Shown here: positions 31,243 to 37,516 of the stretch, one piece after another | Layout of the letters: the number at the start of each line of letters is the position of its first letter | Numbering within the stretch: position 1 is the stretch's first letter | DNA from: SIG454 sp045646365 | GTDB taxonomy: Bacteria > Bacillota > Clostridia > Monoglobales > Monoglobaceae | DNA: 37,516 nt | Direction: 5' to 3' | Assembly (NCBI GenBank): GCA_045646365.1 | Contig: JAZRKP010000061.1 | Span: 1 to 37,516, forward strand | Translations under genes and position numbers: made by a program | Notes under the pieces: model-generated | What the model was told of the DNA's origin: nothing | What the model saw: only the letters and a program-made list of their open reading frames with translations | The model's database searches: none

Positions 31243-34200
31243 TTATTTTACTATTTCTGCTTCACATATCGGGACTAATGTTTCAAAATTTTCCCATACA
31301 AAAACTTTTGCATTTGCATAGTCTTTGGTAGTTGTGAAAGGTATTGGTTCTCCGTTATAAACCAAACTTTGCATTTCAACTAATGCAGTACCATTATAAA
31401 GAGCCAGAATAACCATATTTCCAGTCGCTATATTTATTGGTGTGATTGTAAAAGTTTTATCATTATTTGAAAGAACTGTTTCTGTTCTTGGTTTAATGAA
31501 ATGTATGGTTGCACCAGTTAAACCATCATTGTAGGTACCAATTAAAACTTTATTCCATTCATCTTGTGTTCCATAGTAATATACATTTTTTATATTCGGA
31601 CAATCACGAAATGCTGTCATCCTAATTTCCTGAATGCTTTCGGGAATTGTTATTGATGATAAATTAACACAATCTTCAAAACAGTATGTATCTATCATCG
31701 TTACTCCGTCTGGTATAATGTATGCACTTTCGCTTTTACCAATGGAATACTGTAACATTGTTGTTACCTGTTTATTAAAAAGATTGCCTTCTATTGAAGA
31801 AAATTCGCTGCTGTTTTCATCAATTTCTATACTTGTTAAATTCGTACATCCGTAAAATGCCCTATCTCCAATAAAAGACAGGTTCACTGGCAATGTAACG
31901 CTTTTTAAACTAGTGCAATTGCCAAACGCAGAACCTCCAAGCCAAGTTAATGTTTCAGGAATGCTTACGCTGTTTAAATTTGTACAGTTTTCAAAAGCAC
32001 TACCATATATTCTTGTTACGGAATCAGGCACAAAGACACTTTCTATATTCGTACAGTCTCTAAAAGCGTTGTAATCTATAGTTGTTACAGGATAGCCCTC
32101 AATTTTTGATGGTATGCTTATGTCACCAGAAATACCTGTATCACAGTCTGTTATTTTCACATCATTATAATCCGTTATAACATATGTAATATATTCAAGA
32201 AGTTCATTGTAGTTGTAATGCATCGTTGCATTTAACAATTTTGTATTATAGCTACTGATAGTTATACCTTCCCAATCGTTTTCTGTCCCTCTATAATACA
32301 CATCGTTTAAATTACTACAATTATCAAATGCTCCATAACTAATGTTTGTTATGCTTTCTGGAATTATAACACTCATCAAGTCTTTACATCCACTTAATGC
32401 AAACTGACCTATTTGGGTTATACCATCAGGGATATCTATACTTGTTACAATTTCCCCATTAAAATAAAGATTTTTTGCATACACTAATGGAGTAGCTGAC
32501 CCATTCATAAATTGTATACTACACCACGCCCCAAGATCCGTTGTACTTACTTTCACCAATTCTGAACAATTATAAAACGCGTATGCTCCTACCGTTTTTA
32601 TGCTTTTAGAAAAGCTTACAGATGTAATTTTATGGTTTCTAGGATATGTATCAGCAATATAAAAAGCATATGCAGGAATGCGTTCTACAGTATCACCAAA
32701 AATCACTTCAATACCACTTTTATTCTTTCCAGCAGAACAAAAAACCGTAGTATCCGACTTAAAATCATCAACCTTTTTAGCATTCCAATAAATTTTCGTT
32801 AGGTTATTACAATTATAAAAAGCTGCATTTCCAATACTTGTTACATTTTCTGGTATAGTTATACTTGTCAAACTAGTGCATTCGCAAAAAGCCCCATATG
32901 CAATTGTTTTAACCCCTTTTCCCATAGAGACTTCTTTTATATAATCGCAACGATAAAAAGCAGAATCACCTATGGTAGTTACATTATCAGGTATAATTAA
33001 ACTTGTTAATCCACTACATCCATAAAACGAACTATACCCTATTGACACCAAGCTTTGTGGAAAGGTTATGCTTTTAAGGCTAGTACAATAATAAAATGCA
33101 TATTCGCCGATATCTGTTATTCCTTCTGGCAGTTTTACTGAAGTGATTTTTGCCGCATATGAAGTATTAGAACCATTGTTAAACAAATGTTTAGGGATTT
33201 TCGTTACATTATCTCCAAACACAACGGCTATTCCATTGCTTTTTTGACCAGCATACTTAAATATTCCACTACTTGATGAAATATTGGTAACTTTATCTGT
33301 ATTCCAGTATATATTTTCTAATTTCTCACAACCATAAAACGCTTGACTTCCGATTGATGTTAAGCTTTCAGGAATACTTATACTTGTTAACGTCGTACAT
33401 CCCGAAAAAGCTGAATTTCCTATTTTGTTCACCGTTTTGGGGAGTTCAGCAGAAGTTAGTTTAGTGCAACCAACAAACGCCGATGAACCTACTTCAACTA
33501 CATTATCACCAAAAGTAACATCCGTCAAATTAGTGCAATTGTAAAACGCTTGATAGCCAATAGTTTTCACTTTATTACTGATTACTGCAGATTTTATATT
33601 GGGTCTACTACTACTGTCAGTATAATAAAAAAGATAATCAGGAATTTTTTCTACATTATCACCAAAAACAATCTTAATACCATCGCTTTTTGTTCCAGCA
33701 TATTTAAAAACAGAACATCCGTTGTACGGAAAAGTCGGTCCTTTAGACGTGTTCCAATATATATTCTTTAATCCCGTACAGTAATAAAACACATAGTCTT
33801 CAATTGTTTTTACACTGTTTCCTAATGTAACATCTCTTAAACTATAGCTGTACGCAAACGCATACTGTCCAATAGTGTTTACATTATCAGAGATTATTAT
33901 ACTTTCTAAATAAGAATGACCATAAAAGGCTCTACTTCCAATAACAGTTACTGTATCAGGAATCGTATAGCCTTGTTCTTTCTTACCTGTAGGATAATTA
34001 ATGATTTTTGTTTTATCCTTGCTGAACAAAACACCATTTTCATCAGAAAAATAATTTTGATTATCTTCCGAAACAACTATATTTGTAAGATTTATACAGT
34101 TTATAAAAGCACTCGCATCAATAACAGTGATGCTGTTAGGTATTCTTATTTTTTCAAGGTTGTTACAACCGTAAAAAGCATAACTACCTATAGCGGTTAC

Positions 34201-34395
34201 GGGATAGCCTTCAATAATTGTTGGGATAGTGATGTCACCTGTTATACTATTATCACAATCGGTAATAGTAACTTGCTCATTAGTGATGGTATATGTATAA
34301 TACTCACTTGTATCTGCACTTACAATTATAGCATTAAGTGCAAACAAAAATATCATACTCATAATGATTACCAAAATTCTAATTATCTTTTTCAC
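31243..34395 (-). CDS. Secreted BspA-type leucine-rich repeat protein
   Basis: A 1050-residue protein. Residues 1-27 are a signal peptide (KKIIRILVIIM then a hydrophobic core, cleavage near VSA-DTS). The body is built of LRR_5/BspA-type repeats with the pattern IGxxAFYxCxxLxxIxIPxxVTxI, in two blocks. Each block is introduced by the same lead-in (ITDCD...GDI.IP..IEGYPVT), at about 45-75 and again near 745. The last 80 residues form a separate beta-rich domain (VILALYNG, KVFVWENF) as found on other clostridial secreted proteins. No LPxTG or SLH anchor is seen. The start is GTG at 34395, with GAGAGTGA inside the end of the upstream gene, so translation is coupled. Such proteins bind host or microbial surfaces. 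Here it is element cargo. Confidence 0.9.
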   Translation of the reverse strand: MKKIIRILVIIMSMIFLFALNAIIVSADTSEYYTYTITNEQVTITDCDNSITGDITIPTIIEGYPVTAIGSYAFYGCNNLEKIRIPNSITVIDASAFINCINLTNIVVSEDNQNYFSDENGVLFSKDKTKIINYPTGKKEQGYTIPDTVTVIGSRAFYGHSYLESIIISDNVNTIGQYAFAYSYSLRDVTLGNSVKTIEDYVFYYCTGLKNIYWNTSKGPTFPYNGCSVFKYAGTKSDGIKIVFGDNVEKIPDYLFYYTDSSSRPNIKSAVISNKVKTIGYQAFYNCTNLTDVTFGDNVVEVGSSAFVGCTKLTSAELPKTVNKIGNSAFSGCTTLTSISIPESLTSIGSQAFYGCEKLENIYWNTDKVTNISSSSGIFKYAGQKSNGIAVVFGDNVTKIPKHLFNNGSNTSYAAKITSVKLPEGITDIGEYAFYYCTSLKSITFPQSLVSIGYSSFYGCSGLTSLIIPDNVTTIGDSAFYRCDYIKEVSMGKGVKTIAYGAFCECTSLTSITIPENVTSIGNAAFYNCNNLTKIYWNAKKVDDFKSDTTVFCSAGKNKSGIEVIFGDTVERIPAYAFYIADTYPRNHKITSVSFSKSIKTVGAYAFYNCSELVKVSTTDLGAWCSIQFMNGSATPLVYAKNLYFNGEIVTSIDIPDGITQIGQFALSGCKDLMSVIIPESITNISYGAFDNCSNLNDVYYRGTENDWEGITISSYNTKLLNATMHYNYNELLEYITYVITDYNDVKITDCDTGISGDISIPSKIEGYPVTTIDYNAFRDCTNIESVFVPDSVTRIYGSAFENCTNLNSVSIPETLTWLGGSAFGNCTSLKSVTLPVNLSFIGDRAFYGCTNLTSIEIDENSSEFSSIEGNLFNKQVTTMLQYSIGKSESAYIIPDGVTMIDTYCFEDCVNLSSITIPESIQEIRMTAFRDCPNIKNVYYYGTQDEWNKVLIGTYNDGLTGATIHFIKPRTETVLSNNDKTFTITPINIATGNMVILALYNGTALVEMQSLVYNGEPIPFTTTKDYANAKVFVWENFETLVPICEAEIVK

Positions 34396-34399
34396 AAAA

Positions 34400-34759
34400 T
34401 CACTCTCTTTCGTTAATTTTATTATAACATTGTTCTAACACAAGCACACATTCGTTAAATTGTTTTATTTTTGTTTCCAGTTTAGTATAGTCAGTATTTT
34501 TTAATGTATTATATAAATAACTGTTTACAAAGCCTTCATACACGGAGTATTTTTCAAAAAGATTCTCCATATTATTATGATAATTTGATTTGTGTTCATC
34601 TATAATACCACATAAGTCATCCACAAATTTCAAAATAAATTCTTTTTCGTCTGTTGTTGCATTCAATAAATAATTATCAACTCTTGCGTTCCAGCCCTCA
34701 TGATCAGCTTCCATAAAATTCTTTAAAAAACAGTCTATTTTTCTAGGATAAACCAACAT
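34400..34759 (-). CDS. Unrecognised 119-residue helical protein, first gene of the LRR operon
   Basis: I start it at ATG 34759 because GGAGAGGTGA lies just upstream. A GTG sixteen codons earlier lies within the leader terminator and has no ribosome binding site. The protein is cytoplasmic, mostly helical and acidic, with a coiled-coil tendency in the last 40 residues (LETKIKQFNECVLVLEQCYN). No family is recognised. It follows an attenuator-like leader and precedes the surface LRR gene, whose ribosome binding site lies in its last codons. It could be a regulator or an immunity-like partner, but no motif supports either. Confidence 0.6.
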   Translation of the reverse strand: MLVYPRKIDCFLKNFMEADHEGWNARVDNYLLNATTDEKEFILKFVDDLCGIIDEHKSNYHNNMENLFEKYSVYEGFVNSYLYNTLKNTDYTKLETKIKQFNECVLVLEQCYNKINERE

Positions 34760-34777
34760 TTCATCACCTCTCCAAAT

Positions 34778-34960
34778 AAAAAAGTGTGCAACCCTTTTCA
34801 GAGCCACACACTTGAAAAACGCACAACTCTGACTTTAAGGTTGCTATACTCTTAAATATTCCTCACTACAAGGTTTCATCAGAGAGCACGCTTTTACCTA
34901 AAACAGCGTACTCCTTGTAGTGAAAAAATATACTTACTCCATTTTAATTAAGAGTATAGC
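34778..34960 (-). promoter_or_regulatory. Attenuator-like structured leader of the LRR operon
   Basis: The minus-strand transcript begins with three nested helices: 13 perfect pairs (34843-34855 with 34948-34960), 10 perfect pairs (34864-34873 with 34913-34922) and 9 pairs (34884-34892 with 34905-34913). The last contains a pair that works only as a G-U in the minus-strand RNA. A terminator-like hairpin follows (AAGTGTG/CACACTT, 34782-34813, then TTTTTTATTT). It is mutually exclusive with CAACC/GGTTG (34838-34842 with 34789-34793) plus TCAGAG/CTCTGA. A two-codon ORF (ATGGAGTAA) lies in the first loop. This fits conditional termination before the 119-residue gene. The signal is unknown. Confidence 0.6.
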
Positions 34961-34966
34961 ATAGTT

Positions 34967-35012
34967 ATTATAACACAAAAATTGGAATAAGTCAATTAAA
35001 CGACCAATTTTA
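34967..35012 (-). promoter_or_regulatory. Promoter with 24-bp shared module (copy 2)
   Basis: Minus-strand TTGACT (34990-34995), 17 bases, TATAAT (34967-34972). Bases 34989-35012 repeat the module at 29271-29294 exactly. This copy drives the attenuator leader and LRR operon. Confidence 0.75.
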
Positions 35013-35084
35013 TGAAAAAATTGTAGAACATTTTTAATTTATAATTTCAAAATCGCCTGTATAAGATAAATTAAGTTTAAGAAT

Positions 35085-35200
35085 ATGGAATAGAAATTAT
35101 CTTAAATGGGAGCAAAAATGAAGTAAGTTCCATTCTGGATGTTTTATTCCATTTGAGATAAGCGTTTTATACTCACTTGGGACTGATACTTCTATTCCAT
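35085..35200 (+). promoter_or_regulatory. Hairpin leader of the DUF3991/Toprim gene with a two-codon ORF
   Basis: Outer arms ATGGAATAGAA (35085-35095)/TTCTATTCCAT (35190-35200) and inner arms TTATCTTAAATGG (35097-35109)/CCATTTGAGATAA (35149-35161, one G-U pair) make a long stem. GGGAG (35108-35112), overlapping the end of the inner arm, precedes ATG-AAG-TAA at 35118-35126, a start-Lys-stop ORF with proper spacing. The 35-base stretch after the structure leads to AAGGAG and the gene start at 35239. Control by ribosome position on the mini-ORF is plausible but unproven. Confidence 0.5.
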
Positions 35201-35238
35201 TTATTAGACTGAATACATCTATAAAGGAGATAAAGAAA

Positions 35239-36255
35239 ATGACTAAAGAACTAAAAGAAATGATTAAATGTAATAATTACCCAAAGAAACAGTTTAGTAA
35301 AGAACAATTAAGTAATATGAGAAGTATTGATTTAATTGACTTTATGACTTGGTATGATGAAAGTAAAATCATCAAGTTAAGAGGTAGTGTAAGATTAGCA
35401 GATAACAGAAGCGTTGTACTACACGAGCGATGGGCTAAAGACTTTGCAGAAACATCTGACTACTGTTCTGGTATTGATTTCTGCATTAAGTATCTAGGTT
35501 TAAGCACATACGGAGCAATGTTTGTAATGAATGAGTTTTTGGAGAGTGGCTATATACACCGAGAGCCAACACCGAGAATGCTAACATCAATCAAGACCAT
35601 TGAAAGCAGAATAGCAAACGGACAGTACATACCAGCAAACAACATCAAGCCCATATATGCTTATCTATGCAACACAAGGCAGATATCAGCAGAAACAGTT
35701 AAAAAATTCATAGACAGCGACTATTTATATGCAGAAAAATTGAGGACAGGCTATAACCTTTTGTTTCCTATATACAATAATGAAGATAAAATTGTAGGCT
35801 TTGAGAAATCTGGTATTCTTTCTGACACCGAACACAGATACAAGGGCTGTGTTATTAGTGAAACATATACAGGCTTTACCTACCAATATAAATATATAGA
35901 CAATACTCCCGAAGTCGTTATTATATTTGAAAGTGGTATTGACCTTATGAGCTTCGTATCACTTGTTGATGAGGGGCTTATTCTGCTTCCAGAGGACAGG
36001 AGCATAATGTTATTGTCTTTGAGAGGACTACAGGGCAAGGTGTTATCAACCTACACCTACAAGGACAGCAATATTATCTTGTGTGTTGATAACGATACTG
36101 CTGGGAGTTCCTTTTACACCGAGGAACACTATCATTATAATAATATGGTTTATGGTGGAAGTGTATTAGCCAGATACAATGTTAAAGACTGGAACGACCT
36201 CTTGAAAATCAAAAATCAGATAAAAACACCCATAAATTTCAAAAATCTATGCTAA
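35239..36255 (+). CDS. DUF3991/Toprim primase-like protein
   Basis: A 338-residue protein of the kind found on conjugative elements. The middle section (PIYAYLCNTRQISAETVKKFI...NLLFPIYN) matches the DUF3991 region. It is followed by a Toprim fold: the glutamate strand VVIIFESGIDLMS (E228 region) and the DxD strand LCVDNDTAG (about 290-298). An N-terminal CHC2-type zinc finger is not seen, so it may need a partner or act only as a nucleotidyl transfer or DNA-binding module. AAAGGAG precedes the ATG. The likely role is priming of the transferred strand. A strong terminator follows it. Confidence 0.75.
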   Translation: MTKELKEMIKCNNYPKKQFSKEQLSNMRSIDLIDFMTWYDESKIIKLRGSVRLADNRSVVLHERWAKDFAETSDYCSGIDFCIKYLGLSTYGAMFVMNEFLESGYIHREPTPRMLTSIKTIESRIANGQYIPANNIKPIYAYLCNTRQISAETVKKFIDSDYLYAEKLRTGYNLLFPIYNNEDKIVGFEKSGILSDTEHRYKGCVISETYTGFTYQYKYIDNTPEVVIIFESGIDLMSFVSLVDEGLILLPEDRSIMLLSLRGLQGKVLSTYTYKDSNIILCVDNDTAGSSFYTEEHYHYNNMVYGGSVLARYNVKDWNDLLKIKNQIKTPINFKNLC

Positions 36256-36264
36256 TCAAGAAAG

Positions 36265-36302
36265 AAAAAGAAGGAACTTTTTAAAAGGTTTCTTCTTTTT
36301 TT
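36265..36302 (+). terminator. Terminator after the DUF3991/Toprim gene
   Basis: AAAAAGAAGGAAC pairs with GGTTTCTTCTTTTT across a short loop, ending in TTTTTTT, just after the stop codon. Confidence 0.8.
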
Positions 36303-36383
36303 GCATTAAACAAACCCATAAAACAAAACAGTTTTTGTTTTGTAAGCGTTCTGAAAACGGTCGTCTGTGCGACTGTTGACTGC

Positions 36384-36412
36384 TTGACAAATAAGACTTT
36401 TTGTGTTGAAAT
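36384..36412 (+). promoter_or_regulatory. Probable promoter of the ArdC-like gene
   Basis: TTGACA (36384-36389), 17 bases, TGAAAT (36407-36412). The gap 36303-36697 otherwise holds the inverted repeat at 36506 and the leader ORF at 36601, with nothing else recognised. Confidence 0.55.
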
Positions 36413-36505
36413 ATATAGTGTAAGGATTTACAAATCGGTCTCTCAATAGACCATATATAAAACAATTTAATATTATAATCAGTACCGCTTATGTGTATCA
36501 TATAT

Positions 36506-36528
36506 TATATAGGGCAGTCCCCTATATA
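36506..36528. repeat. Inverted repeat TATATAGGG/CCCTATATA
   Basis: Nine-base perfect arms with a five-base centre (CAGTC), about 100 bases after the probable promoter. It may be an operator, an early RNA hairpin or a transfer-related site. Confidence 0.5.
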
Positions 36529-36600
36529 GTAAAGTCTTAATCAATGCTTAATCAGACAAGACAAATAACACGGGCAAGAACACATACAGGAGAAAGCGGT

Positions 36601-36654
36601 ATGACACGAAAAATGTCGTATCGCTTTTATATTTTATATGGCTACTGCTTATAA
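36601..36654 (+). CDS. 17-residue leader peptide with overlapping hairpin
   Basis: AGGAG (36588-36592) precedes ATG 36601 by eight bases. The frame reads MTRKMSYRFYILYGYCL then stop. Its first codons lie in a 14-pair hairpin (36593-36606 with 36614-36627, two G-U pairs). It lies 43 bases before the ArdC-like gene, and the hydrophobic aromatic peptide looks like an attenuation or translation-coupling leader. No coding conservation could be tested. Confidence 0.45.
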   Translation: MTRKMSYRFYILYGYCL

Positions 36655-36697
36655 TATAAAAACTAAAAAATTAAGCTAACTGAAAGGACTGAACATT

Positions 36698-37501
36698 ATG
36701 ACTAAAACAGTCAACGAAATAGTATCAGAAAAAATCTGTGAGAAAATCAAAATGGCAATTAAGAACAAAGAACCATTACCTTGGCAAAAACCTTGGGTGT
36801 GGGCTAACGCTCCACGAAATTATTTAGGTAGTGAATACAAGGGCATAAACACCCTACTGCTTGACGAGGGAGAGTATTTAACTTGGACGCAGATATGCGA
36901 CCTTAAAAAGCACAACCCAGATGTTAAGTTGAAAAAGGGCTGTAAGAAAGATATTGTTGTTTACTTCAATTTTAAGGAGTTTGACAAAGAAACAATATCA
37001 GACAATGGCGAAAAGGTTATCACGAAACAAAGCGTTCCCTTTTTAAGATATTACAATGTTTACAACATTAAATATGTTGAGGGAATACAAAGTAAGGTCA
37101 AAGAAACTACATACAACCATAAACCGATTGAAGAGGCTGAACAGATATTGAAAGGCTACACAGAAGCTGAAAATATCAAAGTTAAGCACATCAAAGGCAA
37201 CAAGGCTTGTTATAGTCTTTCATCTGACAGTATCACACTTCCTCTTATTTCCCAGTTTGAAAAGCTGGAGGAATACTATTCAACAGCATTTCACGAAATT
37301 TCGCACAGCACAATGACCAGACTGGGAAGAAGCACAAGCGGTTATTTTGGGGATGCAGAATACAGCAAGGAAGAACTTATCGCTGAAATGTCAGCAAGTA
37401 TGTTGTTAGCCCATTGTGGCATTAACACACCAGCCAGCGAAAAGAACAATATAGCATATATGAGAAACTGGCTGAAAGTATTGCAAGACAATACAACTTA
37501 A
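36698..37501 (+). CDS. ArdC-like antirestriction protein (3' end broken)
   Basis: A 267-residue protein. The N-terminal half is the ArdC/DUF1738 single-strand DNA-binding domain (PWQKPW, NYLGSEYKGINTLLL, LKKGCKKDIVVYF). The C-terminal half is a zincin-like peptidase with HEISH (about 198-202) and the downstream glutamate in KEELIAEMSAS. ArdC-type proteins travel with conjugative DNA and protect it from restriction on entry. GAAAGGACT precedes the ATG. The stop comes earlier than usual, about 30-40 residues short. The last 11 bases, read in another frame, give W-I-V-A, which fits the missing tail, so a short insertion or an assembly fault near 37494 is likely. Confidence 0.85.
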   Translation: MTKTVNEIVSEKICEKIKMAIKNKEPLPWQKPWVWANAPRNYLGSEYKGINTLLLDEGEYLTWTQICDLKKHNPDVKLKKGCKKDIVVYFNFKEFDKETISDNGEKVITKQSVPFLRYYNVYNIKYVEGIQSKVKETTYNHKPIEEAEQILKGYTEAENIKVKHIKGNKACYSLSSDSITLPLISQFEKLEEYYSTAFHEISHSTMTRLGRSTSGYFGDAEYSKEELIAEMSASMLLAHCGINTPASEKNNIAYMRNWLKVLQDNTT

Positions 37502-37516
37502 GTCGGATCGTAGCCA

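Noticed and set aside
33916..34416. Plus-strand open frame of 166 codons opposite the LRR gene
   Set aside because: It mirrors the repetitive LRR codons and signal peptide, and no start signals are present.
34843..34960. 6S RNA
   Set aside because: The long rod-like shape is similar, but it sits in a mobile element, is followed by its own attenuator and gene, and lacks the large central bubble expected.

Overview
The window looks like a chromosomal segment of a low-GC Firmicutes, most likely an uncultured gut member of class Clostridia. The grounds are AT-rich DNA, AGGAGG-type ribosome binding sites, TTGACA/TATAAT promoters, CCA-encoding tRNA genes, the lon-engB and hisS-aspS order, and a BspA-type leucine-rich repeat protein. 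The species cannot be named from the sequence.

Layout. (1) 1-6842: the right end of an integrated element. Reading leftwards on the minus strand it carries an excisionase-like gene, a tyrosine integrase, an unrecognised 562-residue protein, a HerA-like ATPase and an archaeo-eukaryotic-type primase that runs off the window. A divergent double-HTH regulator sits at its edge, next to tandem 11-bp repeats and the 3' end of a tRNA-Lys gene, the probable insertion target. (2) 6853-27985: host core. A five-tRNA operon (Gly-Arg-His-Gln-Lys), a ClpE-like unfoldase, ileS, trxA-trxB, the minus-strand operon lon-engB-hisS-aspS-tyrS, carA-carB, and a CofE-like gene. Two short intergenic units have a promoter and a terminator but no reading frame, and are candidate small RNAs. 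(3) About 28050-37516: the left part of a second mobile element. It has a relaxation/initiation-type protein, a DUF3991/Toprim primase-like protein, an ArdC-like antirestriction protein, several unknown proteins and a large secreted leucine-rich repeat protein as cargo. Its intergenic regions hold large multi-helix structures and tiny leader ORFs.

Main points for a second look. The CarA homologue has lost two of three glutaminase catalytic residues (Cys to Asp, His to Leu) while keeping the fold and an intact CarB partner, which suggests an ammonia-dependent carbamoyl phosphate synthase. The second element has a minus-strand attenuator-like leader, a four-way-junction-like structure, a hairpin leader containing a two-codon ORF, and one 24-bp promoter module used in front of two otherwise unrelated genes. 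The first element has a nested inverted repeat with pseudoknot potential upstream of its primase gene.

Limits: family names come from motif recognition by eye. No alignment, profile search or folding program was run. RNA structures are hand-paired.
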